Below, one piece after another: positions 8,233-20,785 of a DNA stretch of 56,220 bases. The translations under genes and the position numbers were made by a program. The first letter of the stretch is position 1. Each line of letters starts with the position of its first letter. Source of the stretch: Gemmatimonadota bacterium (GTDB lineage Bacteria > Gemmatimonadota > Gemmatimonadetes > Longimicrobiales > Gaopeijiaceae); contig JABDLS010000090.1 in NCBI GenBank assembly GCA_013002885.1, forward strand, positions 1 through 56,220, written 5' to 3'. The notes beneath the pieces were generated by a model that did no database searches, was not told where the DNA came from, and was given only the letters and a program-made list of their open reading frames with translations.

Positions 8233-9809
8233 ATGCCGACCACCTCACCGACATCCACCGCCACCGAGCCCCTCTGGGCCAAGGTCATCGACCACACGCG
8301 GTGTATCGGATGCCACGCGTGCACCACGGCCTGCAAGTCGGAGAACGAGGTCCCGCTCTCGGTGACCCGGACGTACGTGAAGTACGTCGACACCGGCTAC
8401 TTCCCCCGGACACGCCGCTCCTTCCAGGTCACCCGCTGCAACCAGTGTGAAGACGCCCCGTGCGTCGCCGCATGCCCTACTGCGGCGATGTACAAGCGCT
8501 CCGACGGCATCGTGGATTTCGACAAGTCCATCTGCATCGGATGCAAGGCGTGCATCGCGGCTTGCCCCTACGACGCCATCTTCATCAACCCCGACGACAA
8601 GTCGGCGGAGAAGTGCAATTTCTGCGCTCACCGACTGGATGTCGGCCTCGAGCCGGCGTGCGTCGTCGTCTGTCCCACGCAGGCGCTCCTGGTAGGCGAC
8701 ATGAACGACCCACTATCAGCGGTGAGCCAGATCATCCACCAGGATGCCGTGGCGGTGAGGCGCCCGGAGAAGGAGACGAGGCCCAAAGTCTTCTACAAGG
8801 GTGCCGACCAGGCCACGCTCGATCCCCTCGGGGCTCGCCGACCCGATGGTGGTCTCTTCATGTGGAGCGAGCAAGGCGATATGGACCACCAGGTCCACTC
8901 GGGACACCCGGGACCGTGGAACAGTTCGGCGGCGGCGGTGGTGAGCTACGACGTACCCCACCGGGCGCCGTGGGACTGGAGGGTCAGCGCCTACACCTTC
9001 ACGAAGTCCGTCGCCGCAGGAGCCTATCTCGTGCCGCTTCTCCTCGGCGCTCTCGGGTTCCTGCCTCTCACCTCGGCGCTTTGGGGCACCCAGGCTCCGC
9101 TTATCGCCATGGCCGCCCTCGTCGTGACCGGAGCGTTCCTGGTCTGGGATCTGGAGCACCCTGAGCGCTTCTGGATGGTGCTCTTCAAGCCCCAGTGGAG
9201 GAGTTGGCTGGTTAGAGGTGGCTTCATCATCACCGGCTATGGCGGGGTCCTGGCCGCGCACCTGGGGGCGTCGATGATCGGTCGCGCCGACCTGACGCCC
9301 CTCCTGGGATGGGTCGGCGGACCCCTCGCCGCGATGACGGCCGTCTACACGGCTTATCTGTTCGCTCAGTCGCGGGCGCGGGACCTTTGGCAAAGCCCCC
9401 TCCTCCCGGCTCACCTGTTGGTGCAAGCCCTGTTGGCTGGTAGCGCAATTCTCGTGGTGACCCTGGCCATGGGTGGAATGGCGTCCACGGCAGGCGAGGC
9501 TGCCACGACGGGAGCGGTGGGCGTGATCCCCGGCGCTCTGGTGGCTTGCTTCCGACTGGCCATCGCTTCACACATCCTCCTGGTGCTGGGCGAGGCCACC
9601 ATGGGTCATCCCACCGCCCACGCCGCGCTGGCTGCCCGGGAGATGGTACGGGGCGCCTACGGTCACTTCTTCTGGGTGGGGCTCGCTGCCGCGCTTCTCG
9701 GCCTCATCGCCGTCGGGTGGTCCCCCGTCATCGCCGGAACCGCCGCTCTCGTCGGCCTCGCTCTCTACGAGCATGCCTTCGTTCAAGCGGGCCAAGCGGT
9801 GCCTCTGGC

Positions 9810-9813
<4 letters not shown>
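8233..9813 (+). CDS. Fused four-cluster ferredoxin subunit and NrfD-type membrane anchor (SoeB-SoeC-like)
   Basis: A 526-residue fusion. The N-terminal third carries sixteen cysteines in the DMSO reductase beta-subunit pattern, for four [4Fe-4S] clusters: C24/27/30/34, C69/72/77/81, C101/104/107/111 and C128/131/143/147. From about residue 245 it is an NrfD/PsrC-like quinone-reactive anchor with about eight membrane helices, including LTSALWGTQAPLIAMAALVV and the conserved DLEHPERFW. In most complexes these are separate subunits, so the fusion is notable. Its stop overlaps the start of the molybdopterin subunit (ATGA), fixing it in that complex. The Fe-S part lacks a signal peptide, so it should face the cytoplasm. 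The best assignment is the electron-transfer and membrane part of a sulfite-oxidising SoeABC-like enzyme; polysulfide or thiosulfate reductase remains possible. Confidence 0.85.
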
Positions 9814-12723
<2,910 letters not shown>

Positions 12724-12731
<8 letters not shown>

Positions 12732-13677
12732 TCGGCCTGAGCCCCGGCCCACACCCGCGGAGCTGATCCGCGGGCTTGCGGTCTTCGCCGAGCCACCCAC
12801 GGACGAACACTCTCGAATCGCAGAGGCTCTGGGCCTCGAGTCGGTCCCCTCGTCGTCCGAGTACTCCGACCTCTTCCTCTTCCAGCTCTATCCCTACGCC
12901 TCGGTTCACCTCGGTCCTGAAGGGATGATGGGAGGCGAGGCCCGGGAGCGGGTCGCCGGCTTCTGGAAGGCGCTGGGCTACCAGCCGCCAGCGGAGCCCG
13001 ACCACCTCGCCGCCCTTCTGGGGCTCTACGCGACTCTGGCCGAGGCGGCCGACGGCGATCGCTCCGAAGAGGCGGAAGCGCAGCGCAGGCTCATTCGTGA
13101 GAGCCGAGCCGCCCTCCTCTACGAGCACGTGTCGCCGTGGGTCTTTGCTCTTCTGCACCGAGTCGGCGAGCTCGCCCCCAGGGTCTACGCGGAGTGGGCG
13201 AAGCTACTGGAGGGGGTCCTCAAAGAAGAGGTGTCCACCGCGAGGCCAAACGACCGGGCAGACACCGGTGCGGGCGCCGGGCAAGCCGTCGCCTTGCCCC
13301 TGCACCTCCGCGTGGCACCCGAGCTGCCCGACCCGAGGGAGAGGGGAGCGGCAGACTTTGTCGCTGGACTTCTGGCTCCGGTTCGATCGGGCTTCCTCCT
13401 TACCCGTGCCGACGTGGCCCGGATCGCGTCGGTGTGCGACGTCGGCCTTCGCGCCGGTGAGCGTAGATACGCGCTGGAGCACCTCCTTGCTCAGGATCCT
13501 CCCGCCGTGCTTCGGGCCCTCGCCGCGGAGGCCCTACGACAGAGTGCCTTGCACGAAGAGCGCCGGGAGTGGTTGGGGGAAACGGCTTCCTTCTTCGCGA
13601 AACGCGCCGGACACACGGCGTCCCTCCTCGAGGAGTTGGCCGTCGAGGAGGCGGCCAAGGAGGAAATGGCAACGTGA
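12724..13677 (+). CDS. TorD/DmsD-like molybdoenzyme maturation chaperone
   Basis: A 317-residue, mostly helical soluble protein. It starts at a GTG eight bases inside the preceding molybdoenzyme gene, so it is translationally coupled. The central part has the TorD-family features of a conserved Y-x-x-LF-like segment (YSDLFLFQLYPYASVHLGPE, 47-66) and a later LLYEHVSPWVFALLHRV segment matching the E-H-x-x-P-W/H-x2 signature. It is longer than usual (about 200 residues), with an extra C-terminal helical region from about 180 that resembles a degenerate repeat of the domain. Its role is probably insertion of the molybdopterin cofactor into, and quality control of, the upstream catalytic subunit. 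With no Tat signal to proofread, it would act only in maturation. Confidence 0.75.
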
Positions 13678-15266
13678 AGGTCCATCCCCCGGGGAGGGTT
13701 GCGCGCTCCGACGTTCTCGCCGGTGTGAGCGTGGCACTCATCCTCGTGCCGCAATCGATGGCGTACGCGGAGCTGGCCGGTCTGCCCCCGCACCACGGTC
13801 TGTATGCGGCGACCTTCCCGCTCATCGCGGCGGCCTTCCTCGCGTCTTCGCCGTACCTCCAGACGGGTCCGGTGGCCCTCACCGGGCTCCTCACTTTCGG
13901 TGCCCTCGTGCCGCTGGAGGCGGTGGGCACGGCCGAGTACGCTGCACTGGCAGCTCTCCTCGCGTTGGTCGTGGGCATTTCCCGGGTCCTCGTGGGGATG
14001 CTCAAGGCGGGGTGGGTGGTCTACTTCATGTCCCACTCCATGATGACGGGCTTCCTTTCTGCGGCGGCGATCCTCATCCTGGCATCACAGCTCCCCGGGG
14101 CTTTGGGCAGCACGGCGCCGGTCGACGAGGGCGTGCTCCAGCGAGCCTGGTTCGCCCTGAGTCATCCTGAGAGCTGGCGGTGGACGGCGGTGGGGCTGTC
14201 GGCTTTCACCGTGGCCACGGTCATGTGGGCGGCGAGCATCCACCCGTTGGTGCCCGGCGTCCTCATCGCGGCGGGGTTCGGTCTCATCTTCTCGGCCGTG
14301 ACGGGTTATGACGGGGCCACCGTTGGATCCGTCCCGTCGGGGCTGCCACCCTTCACCCTCGACCTTCCCTGGTCGCGGCTGCCGTCGCTCATCATTCCCG
14401 GCGTCGTGATCTCGGTCATCGGTTTCGCCGAAGGCGTCTCCATCTCGCGGGTCTTCGCATCGGAGGAGCGTCAGCATTGGGACGCCGACAAGGAGTTCAA
14501 GAGCAAGGGGTTGGCCAACATCGTAGCCGCGTTCAGTGGGGGGCTTCCCGTGGGCGGGTCTCTTTCGCGGACCAGCGTGAACCGCATGGCCGGGGCGCGA
14601 AGCCGCTGGAGCGGGCTCATCACGGGTGTCACGGTCCTCTGCTTCCTGCCGGTCGCGCCGGTCATGAGCGGACTCCCTCGGGCGGTCCTTTCCGGCATCG
14701 TCATCGCCGCCATCTGGAAGGTCATCAAGCCCGGGGAGGTGCTGCGACTCTGGACTCTCTCGCGACCCCAGGCCCTTATCGGCTGGACGACCTTCGTCGC
14801 GACATTGGCTCTCTCACCTCATGTGGACCGTGCCGTCCTCCTTGGTATCGCCATGTCGGCGGCGGTCCATCTCTGGAGGGAGCTCACGCCCCACGTGACG
14901 GCCGAGCGCGAGGGCGATACCCTCGTCGTAGAGCCAAGTGGTGTGCTGTGGTTCGCCTCCGCTCCGGCCATGGAGGACCTCCTCTTCGACCGGCTTGCTG
15001 ACGAACCCGACGTGAAGAGGGTCATCATCCGGTGCACCGGCCTGGGACGCATCGACCTCACGGGAGCGTATGTCTTCCACGAGACCCTGGAGCATGCCGA
15101 GCGGGCAGGGCTCGAGGTCTTCATCGAAGACGTGCCTGACCACGCCGTCGCTCTCTTCCGGTCAGTGGGAGTCCCGATGCGCGATCGAACGGACGGGGAG
15201 GGCCCGACGGAGCCAACGACGGCCCGAAGGACGCCGGCCGGAACCGGATTCCCGTCGAACTCGTAG
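13674..15266 (+). CDS. SulP-family anion transporter with STAS domain
   Basis: A 530-residue protein. The GTG at 13674 overlaps the chaperone stop (GTGA), and the SulP signature begins soon after it: VALILVPQSMAYAELAGLPP followed by GLYAATFPLIAAAF. About 12-14 membrane segments run to about residue 405. A cytoplasmic STAS domain (about 420-515) follows, with VEPSGVLWFASA and a T-G-x-DLTG-like turn (GLGRIDLTGAYVF). SulP proteins move sulfate or bicarbonate in symport or exchange. Being the last gene of a Soe-like operon, export of the sulfate made from sulfite, or sulfite/sulfate exchange, is the simplest role. Bicarbonate transport cannot be excluded from sequence. Confidence 0.88.
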   Translation: MKVHPPGRVARSDVLAGVSVALILVPQSMAYAELAGLPPHHGLYAATFPLIAAAFLASSPYLQTGPVALTGLLTFGALVPLEAVGTAEYAALAALLALVVGISRVLVGMLKAGWVVYFMSHSMMTGFLSAAAILILASQLPGALGSTAPVDEGVLQRAWFALSHPESWRWTAVGLSAFTVATVMWAASIHPLVPGVLIAAGFGLIFSAVTGYDGATVGSVPSGLPPFTLDLPWSRLPSLIIPGVVISVIGFAEGVSISRVFASEERQHWDADKEFKSKGLANIVAAFSGGLPVGGSLSRTSVNRMAGARSRWSGLITGVTVLCFLPVAPVMSGLPRAVLSGIVIAAIWKVIKPGEVLRLWTLSRPQALIGWTTFVATLALSPHVDRAVLLGIAMSAAVHLWRELTPHVTAEREGDTLVVEPSGVLWFASAPAMEDLLFDRLADEPDVKRVIIRCTGLGRIDLTGAYVFHETLEHAERAGLEVFIEDVPDHAVALFRSVGVPMRDRTDGEGPTEPTTARRTPAGTGFPSNS

Positions 15267-15349
15267 TGTCAGTGGGTCGGGGCCTCTACTTTGAGGCGTA
15301 CCGAAGCCGCCGAGTGTGATTGCTACCGCAGCGTTTTGGAGGATAGAAC

Positions 15350-15625
15350 ATGATCGAGCTCATCGCCGCTGGGGCCGTGGGGGTCTATGGCCACATCAAG
15401 TCGCGGAACTTCGTCGGCCAGAAGCTGCGGTACACCGCCGTGGTGGAGAAGCCCATGCTGGGGGTGTGGGCCGGTGTCGGCACGACGGTGCTCATGGCCC
15501 CCGTCGTCGCCATCCTGCCGTTCGTAGGAGCCGGCGCTGCCATCGCCGTGGGTGCCGGGGTGGGGACGGGTGTCGCCCTGGGGGTCAAGGACTCGAAGGA
15601 GCCCCCCAAGCTCCTCGACGACTGA
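15350..15625 (+). CDS. Small Gly/Ala-rich membrane hairpin protein
   Basis: A 91-residue protein with a good ribosome site (TTTTGGAGGATAGAAC) before its ATG. Residues about 40-60 and 61-80 form two hydrophobic, glycine-rich segments with repeated small-x3-small motifs (VGAGAAIAVGAGVGTGVALG), suggesting a tightly packed helical hairpin. The N-terminus is basic. It has its own spacing from the sulfate transporter (83 bases), so cotranscription is uncertain. No family was recognised. Confidence 0.6.
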   Translation: MIELIAAGAVGVYGHIKSRNFVGQKLRYTAVVEKPMLGVWAGVGTTVLMAPVVAILPFVGAGAAIAVGAGVGTGVALGVKDSKEPPKLLDD

Positions 15626-15674
15626 GGCTCGGGCGCGCCCCCCACGTGGTACGCTCTCCCTCTTCACCCGCCTC

Positions 15675-17969
15675 TCAGCCCAGCGCCCGCTTCAAGACCG
15701 AGCGTACGTGTCCCTCGTAACGCTTGACGACCAGGACGGAGGCCGGGGAGTAGCGGGCGACCTTCTCGGCGATCTCGCCGAAGACGACCTGGCTCCAGAA
15801 GGGCTCTCGGCCGGCGCCGACGACGACGAGGTCGTAGTCTCGGCTCTCCAACGCGATGCCGCCGGCGACGGATTTGGCCTCGATGAGCTTCCGCTCCACT
15901 GGGACCTCCACCTCGATGGCCTGCAGGGTCTTCGAGATCCAACGATCGGCTTCGCGTCGCTCGTCGTCTGATGCGCCGGGGGGCACCACGTAGCAGGTCG
16001 TGACCTCCATGCCGAAGGCAGGGGCCAGGACGTTTAGGATCTGTGCCGCCAACCGTGCGTGGGGCCCGCCGGCCGTGGGGAAGAGGCAGCGCTTCGGGGG
16101 CTCGGTGCTGGCGATCTTCAGGAGACCCAGGTCGCACGGCGCGTGGCGGATGACCTGGTCCGCGACCTCTCCGAAGATCCGGTCCCGGGTGTTCGTGTGC
16201 CCCTTCCAGCCCATGACGAGGAAGTCGCCCGAATGACGGCGGGCTCCGGCGATGATCCCGTCCTCTGCCTGGTGGGCGATGACGAGGTCCGTTTCGAGAT
16301 CCATCCCACGCCCACGAGCGATGTTCTCGGCCCGCGCGAGCAGGCCTTCCCGATGCTGGGTGAAGCGAAGGCCCTCGTGAATGGGCAATTGGCGTGGTAC
16401 CTGGACCACGGAATAGGCGACGACGGGCTTTCCTCTGCTCTCGGCAATGGGACGTGCGTATGCGAGGAGCGTGCCGATGTGGTCCGGGTTGTGGATGGGA
16501 ACGACGACGGCCCCCTCACCAACCTCGTCCACAGGGCTCGGTTCCTGGAGGACCTGGGGCTGGGCCGCCGCCGACTGTTTCTCGAAGTATGCGTAGTAGA
16601 GGATGAGGCCGATCATCACCCAGCCGATCGTCACATACCATGCCAACGGCTGGAAGGAGAACTGGTATACGGCGAGGAATACGTTGAGAACCAGGCCGAG
16701 GATGGGTAACACGGGGTACAGCGGGACCCGATACCTTCGGGGCAGGTCGGGCTCTTTTCGCCTCAGGACGATGAGGGAGAGGTTCACCAGTGCGAAGGTC
16801 AGCAGGAAGATCAGGCTGGCCGCCGAGCCCACCGCCTCGATGGGCAGCGTCAGCGCCATGGCCAGGAGGATGACCCCGGTGACCAGGATCGCGACGTGGG
16901 GCGTCCGCCGTTCAGGGTGGATGGTCGCCATGGCGTCGGGTAGCCATCGATCCCGACCCATGGAGAACGCCACTCGTGACGAGGCGAGAATCGTCGCGTT
17001 CAGCGCCGACATGGTGGAGAGGAGTCCTCCGAAAACGATGATGGCCACACCGAACGCCGGCATGAAGCCTTCGGCAGCCCGGACGATGGCCGTCTCCCCG
17101 AACTCCCCGAGGAACTGCCACGAGGGCTGCCCCCCGGGCGGTTGGACCGCGGCGAGGGAAACGAAGAGGATGAGGAGGTACATGACGACGGTAATGCCCA
17201 GGGAGATGAAGGTCGCCTGAGGGATCGTCTTCTCCGGCTCCTTGATCTCCTCGGCCACCGTCGCAATGAGATCGTAGCCTTCGAAGGCGATGAAGGTCAG
17301 CCCCATGGCGACGATGACGCCGCCGAAGCCCTCGGGGAAGAAGGGGTTGAACGAGCGGGCAACCTGCCCCTCCGGTGCCACACCGAGCGCCTTCAGCCCG
17401 TAGGCGATGAAGATCGCCAGGATGATGAGCTTGGCCACGGTGAGGACGTTCTCCGCCATGCCCGTGACCTCGGTGCCCTTCATGTTGAGGCGGACGAACG
17501 TGCCGCCGATGACGAGCGTGACGAGGAGACCGGCCCCGTGCTCGCCCACCAACGAGAAGACGGTTTCGGGCAGGGCAGGGAGGTATTTGAGAAAGAACTC
17601 CCAGAAGTAGCCCGCGAAGCCGAGGGCATACAGGCTGCACGCCACCGTATAGGCGAACCAGAGCATCCATCCCGCGGTGAAGCCCAGGGCGCCCGGAAAG
17701 GCACGCCGGACGAACGCGTAACCTCCGCCCGCCTCCGGGATGGCCGCAGCCAGCTCCGCGTAGGCGAAGGCAGTAAGCAGCGTTACTGCGCCGTTGAGGG
17801 CGAAGGCCAGTATGGAGGCCGGCCCCGACTCTCCGGCTGCGATGCCGGTGAGGACGAAGATCCCGGCACCGATCATGGCACCGACGCCGATCATAGTGGC
17901 GTCGAAGAGACCGAGGTTGCGAGCGAACGTGGGTTCGCTCGTCCGGGATCCTTTGGCGTTCGAGTTCAC
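15675..17969 (-). CDS. APC-family amino-acid permease with two C-terminal universal-stress (UspA) domains
   Basis: About 764 residues. The permease part (about 15-440) opens with LGLFDATMIGVGAMIGAGIF, the APC signature, and has about 12 membrane helices plus two further hydrophobic segments. Two UspA-like domains follow (about 475-620 and 630-760); the second ends with the ATP-loop-like VVGAGREPFWSQVVFGEIAE. Such permease-Usp fusions are known in the cationic amino acid transporter subfamily, and the Usp domains may bind ATP and tune transport. A TTG at 18005 would extend the protein by 12 residues; I prefer the GTG at 17969, but neither has a clear ribosome site. It is convergent with the small membrane protein and divergent from the GH109-like gene. 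The substrate is unknown. Confidence 0.85.
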   Translation of the reverse strand: MNSNAKGSRTSEPTFARNLGLFDATMIGVGAMIGAGIFVLTGIAAGESGPASILAFALNGAVTLLTAFAYAELAAAIPEAGGGYAFVRRAFPGALGFTAGWMLWFAYTVACSLYALGFAGYFWEFFLKYLPALPETVFSLVGEHGAGLLVTLVIGGTFVRLNMKGTEVTGMAENVLTVAKLIILAIFIAYGLKALGVAPEGQVARSFNPFFPEGFGGVIVAMGLTFIAFEGYDLIATVAEEIKEPEKTIPQATFISLGITVVMYLLILFVSLAAVQPPGGQPSWQFLGEFGETAIVRAAEGFMPAFGVAIIVFGGLLSTMSALNATILASSRVAFSMGRDRWLPDAMATIHPERRTPHVAILVTGVILLAMALTLPIEAVGSAASLIFLLTFALVNLSLIVLRRKEPDLPRRYRVPLYPVLPILGLVLNVFLAVYQFSFQPLAWYVTIGWVMIGLILYYAYFEKQSAAAQPQVLQEPSPVDEVGEGAVVVPIHNPDHIGTLLAYARPIAESRGKPVVAYSVVQVPRQLPIHEGLRFTQHREGLLARAENIARGRGMDLETDLVIAHQAEDGIIAGARRHSGDFLVMGWKGHTNTRDRIFGEVADQVIRHAPCDLGLLKIASTEPPKRCLFPTAGGPHARLAAQILNVLAPAFGMEVTTCYVVPPGASDDERREADRWISKTLQAIEVEVPVERKLIEAKSVAGGIALESRDYDLVVVGAGREPFWSQVVFGEIAEKVARYSPASVLVVKRYEGHVRSVLKRALG

Positions 17970-18076
17970 GACGACGACGATGGCGCGACAGCGGGGCTGG
18001 GACAACCCGGTCGACCCTTGAGGGATGGGCGCCGCCGACTCAGCTTAGCTCCTCGCCGCCCAAGCACGGAGCCGTC

Positions 18077-19480
18077 ATGCCCACCGATCCGCCTACCATT
18101 CATCGTCGCGATCTTCTCAAGCTCGGTGCTGCCGGCTTGGGGCTCGGAGCCGCCGGGGGTCTGTCGGGCCTGTCAGCCCAGGAAGTCCAGGCCCTTCAGG
18201 AGCGACCCTCACTGGGGCCTGCACCGGAGCAGTTCTTCGCCGCAGACCCGATGGATGTGGTCCGGATGGGCTTTGTCGGGGTCGGCCTCCAGGGGGGCGC
18301 CCACGTCCGGAACTTCCTACGCATCGAGGGCGTCGAGATCGTCGCCATCGGGGACATCGACGTGCCCCGCGCCGAGGAGGTGGCCGGTTGGGTCGAGGCC
18401 GACGGAGGGCCGAGACCGGCCCTCTACACGCGAGGTGACACCGACTTCGTGCGGATGTGCGAGGAAGAGGACCTCGATCTGATCTTCACCGCCACGCCCT
18501 GGGAGTGGCACGTGCCGGTCTGCCTGGCCGCCATGGAGAACGGGAAGCATGCAGCGACGGAGGTTCCGGCAGCGTACACGGTGGATGACTGCTGGGCGCT
18601 CGTCGAGGCTGCCGAGCGACACGAGAAGCACTGCGTGATGATGGAGAACTGCAACTACGACCGTCCGGAGATGATGGTCTTCAACATGGCTCGTCAGGGA
18701 CTCTTCGGTGAGATCCTCCACGCCGAGTGCGGTTATCTCCATGACCTCCGGGCCATCAAGTTCGAAGACGACCACGAGGGCCTCTGGCGCCGGGCCCACG
18801 CTCTGCACCGGCGAGGCAACTTCTACCCGACCCACGGCCTGGGCCCTGTGGCCAACGTCATGGACATCAATCGCGGCGACCAACTCGACTACCTGGTATC
18901 CATGAGCACGCCTGCCAGAGGGCTCGAGCTCTGGGCGCAGGGACACTATCCCGAGGGCGATCCCAAGCGGTCGGAGCGCTACGTCCAGGGCGACGTGAAC
19001 ACGACGATGATCAAGACGGTACGCGGCCGGACCATCTTCGTGAGCCACGACACGAACCTTCCCCGTCCGTACTCTCGCATTCATATGGTCCAGGGCACCG
19101 GTGGGCTCTTTCAGGGCTATCCGAACCGGGTTCATGTCGAAGGGATGAGCGAAGACCACCGGTGGGACGACTGGACCGAGTGGCGCGAAGAGTACGACCA
19201 CCCCATGTGGCGACAGCTCGAGGAGGAATCGGCCGGTGCCGGGCACGGTGGGATGGACTACATCGAAGACTATCAGCTCATCAAGGCGCTCCGAGAAGGC
19301 AGGCCCACCGACATGAATGTCTACGATGCGGCCATGCTTTCGGTCATCTGCCCCCTCACCGAGTGGTCGGTGGAGAATCGGTCTCGCCCGGTCGACGTAC
19401 CCGACTTCACTCGTGGACGGTGGACCGAATGGCCCCGGCTCGAGTTCCTGGGCGCCGAGGTCGGGACCGTCGATCGGTAG
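18077..19480 (+). CDS. Secreted Gfo/Idh/MocA-family enzyme, GH109-like (alpha-N-acetylgalactosaminidase)
   Basis: A 467-residue protein. The N-terminus is a twin-arginine signal (HRRDLLKLGAAGLGLGAAGG, 9-28), so it is exported folded, with cofactor. A Rossmann NAD site, GFVGVGLQGGAHV (65-77), follows. The usual EKP catalytic motif of the family reads EVPA (about 161-164). The segment NFYPTHGLGPVANVMDINRG is characteristic of glycoside hydrolase family 109, NAD-dependent enzymes that cleave terminal alpha-GalNAc by an oxidation-elimination route. It lies 5 bases upstream of a galactokinase-family gene and opposite a sugar symporter, which supports a sugar-release role. A generic periplasmic sugar dehydrogenase is the alternative, as many Tat-exported paralogues are uncharacterised. 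Confidence 0.82.
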   Translation: MPTDPPTIHRRDLLKLGAAGLGLGAAGGLSGLSAQEVQALQERPSLGPAPEQFFAADPMDVVRMGFVGVGLQGGAHVRNFLRIEGVEIVAIGDIDVPRAEEVAGWVEADGGPRPALYTRGDTDFVRMCEEEDLDLIFTATPWEWHVPVCLAAMENGKHAATEVPAAYTVDDCWALVEAAERHEKHCVMMENCNYDRPEMMVFNMARQGLFGEILHAECGYLHDLRAIKFEDDHEGLWRRAHALHRRGNFYPTHGLGPVANVMDINRGDQLDYLVSMSTPARGLELWAQGHYPEGDPKRSERYVQGDVNTTMIKTVRGRTIFVSHDTNLPRPYSRIHMVQGTGGLFQGYPNRVHVEGMSEDHRWDDWTEWREEYDHPMWRQLEEESAGAGHGGMDYIEDYQLIKALREGRPTDMNVYDAAMLSVICPLTEWSVENRSRPVDVPDFTRGRWTEWPRLEFLGAEVGTVDR

Positions 19481-19485
19481 CACAC

Positions 19486-20721
19486 GTGACCGCTTCCGCA
19501 CCCTTCGCTCCAGACGCTCTACTCGCAGCCTTCGACGACAGGGTCGGGGGCGTGCCCACTCACCTGTCCCGGGCCCCGGGCCGGGTGAATCTCATCGGTG
19601 AGCACACCGACTACAACGATCTGCCCGTGTTCCCAATGGCGTTGCAACGGGACGTTCGGATCGCGCTGCGCCCCAGGGACGACAGCCTGGTCGTGTTGCA
19701 CAACACAGCGGAGGACTTCCCGTCGGTGGAGTTCGAGATCGAGCCTGACATCCCCCCTTACGTGCAAGGCGCGTGGGGGAACTACGTGAAGGCTCCGGCA
19801 AGCGAGCTGGCGCGCCGTTTCGCCATCTGGCGAGGCTTTGAAGGTGTCCTTCAGTCGGATGTGCCGGTGGCGTCGGGGCTGTCTTCCTCGTCGGCGGTGG
19901 TGAACGCCGTGGGGCTTGCGCTGGCCCACATCAACGAGGTGGGCTCGGAACCGCGGAGCTTCGCCGAAGTCATGGCCGACGCGGAGCAGTACGTGGGCAC
20001 CCGAGGGGGCGGGATGGATCAGGCCATTTCATTGGGCGCCAGGAACCGGCATGCGGCGAAGATCACCTTCTCGCCTCTCCGGCTACGGCACGTCAACGTC
20101 CCCGACGACTGGTGCTTCGTCGTAGCCGACACAGGCAAAAGGGCGGAGAAGTCCAAGGCCGCGATGGCGGCATACAACCTCCGTCGCAAGGAGTGCGAGG
20201 AAGCTCTCCGCGAGGTGGCTGGGCACGTCGCCACCGTGAATATCAGCGAGAAGCTCCACACCTCGTATCCCGAGCTCGTGGCGGCTATGGACACCGGGAC
20301 ACTCCTCGAGGCCGCCGAAGATGTGCTCACGGGCAATCTTCTTCGTCGATTCCGGCACGTCGTCAGCGAAGCCGCCAGGGTCGAGGAGGCCGTGGACCGC
20401 ATGTACGCCGCCGACGTCACGGGCTTCGGCGCCCTCATGGACGCCTCCCACGCCTCTCTTCGCACCGACTTCCACGTGAGTTCGTCGGAGTTGGACGAGG
20501 TCGTGGCCGTGGCGCGTGAGGGAGGTGCGGCAGGCGCTCGTCTCACCGGTGCAGGTTTTGGCGGCTGCGTCGTGGCTCTGGCCGATCGATGGACGGTGGG
20601 CAGCGTCCTCGAAACACTGGTCGCCGAGTACTACGAGCGCCGACAGATGGTCGACCGCATCGACGACCGTCTCTTCGTCGCCGTCCCGTCTTCAGGAGCC
20701 AGCTTCCAGGAGCTTGGTTGA
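19486..20721 (+). CDS. galK: Galactokinase-family GHMP kinase (galactose or N-acetylgalactosamine 1-kinase)
   Basis: A 411-residue GHMP kinase starting at GTG, 5 bases after the GH109-like gene. Signature motifs are GRVNLIGEHTDYN (32-44), the ATP loop PVASGLSSSSAVVNAVG (127-143) and GTRGGGMDQAIS (171-182) with the probable catalytic base D178. The C-terminal motif GARLTGAGFGGCVVAL is intact. After the first signature the usual GGFVLP is replaced by DLPVFP, so the sugar pocket may differ from classic galactokinase. Given the neighbour, GalNAc kinase activity should be considered. The product sugar 1-phosphate would suit the nucleotidyltransferase encoded at 22587-23558. Confidence 0.85.
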   Translation: MTASAPFAPDALLAAFDDRVGGVPTHLSRAPGRVNLIGEHTDYNDLPVFPMALQRDVRIALRPRDDSLVVLHNTAEDFPSVEFEIEPDIPPYVQGAWGNYVKAPASELARRFAIWRGFEGVLQSDVPVASGLSSSSAVVNAVGLALAHINEVGSEPRSFAEVMADAEQYVGTRGGGMDQAISLGARNRHAAKITFSPLRLRHVNVPDDWCFVVADTGKRAEKSKAAMAAYNLRRKECEEALREVAGHVATVNISEKLHTSYPELVAAMDTGTLLEAAEDVLTGNLLRRFRHVVSEAARVEEAVDRMYAADVTGFGALMDASHASLRTDFHVSSSELDEVVAVAREGGAAGARLTGAGFGGCVVALADRWTVGSVLETLVAEYYERRQMVDRIDDRLFVAVPSSGASFQELG

Positions 20722-20759
20722 GCGGTCCAGCGCGCCTTCGCCAGCCCACAGTAAGGCCC

Positions 20760-20785
20760 CGCGCAGCGAGGTGCGCGCCTGCCTT
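20760..20785 (+). terminator. Possible terminator between convergent galK and symporter genes
   Basis: CGCGCA (20760-20765) and TGCGCG (20772-20777) form a 6-bp stem with a GCGAGG loop. There is only a weak T-rich tail (CCTGCCTTCT). It could serve either strand. Confidence 0.3.

Noticed and set aside
17142-18482. A 446-codon open frame opposite the amino-acid permease.
   Set aside because: It is antisense to a clear APC-Usp gene, low complexity and Asp/Arg/Gly-rich, a common artefact of GC-rich genomes.
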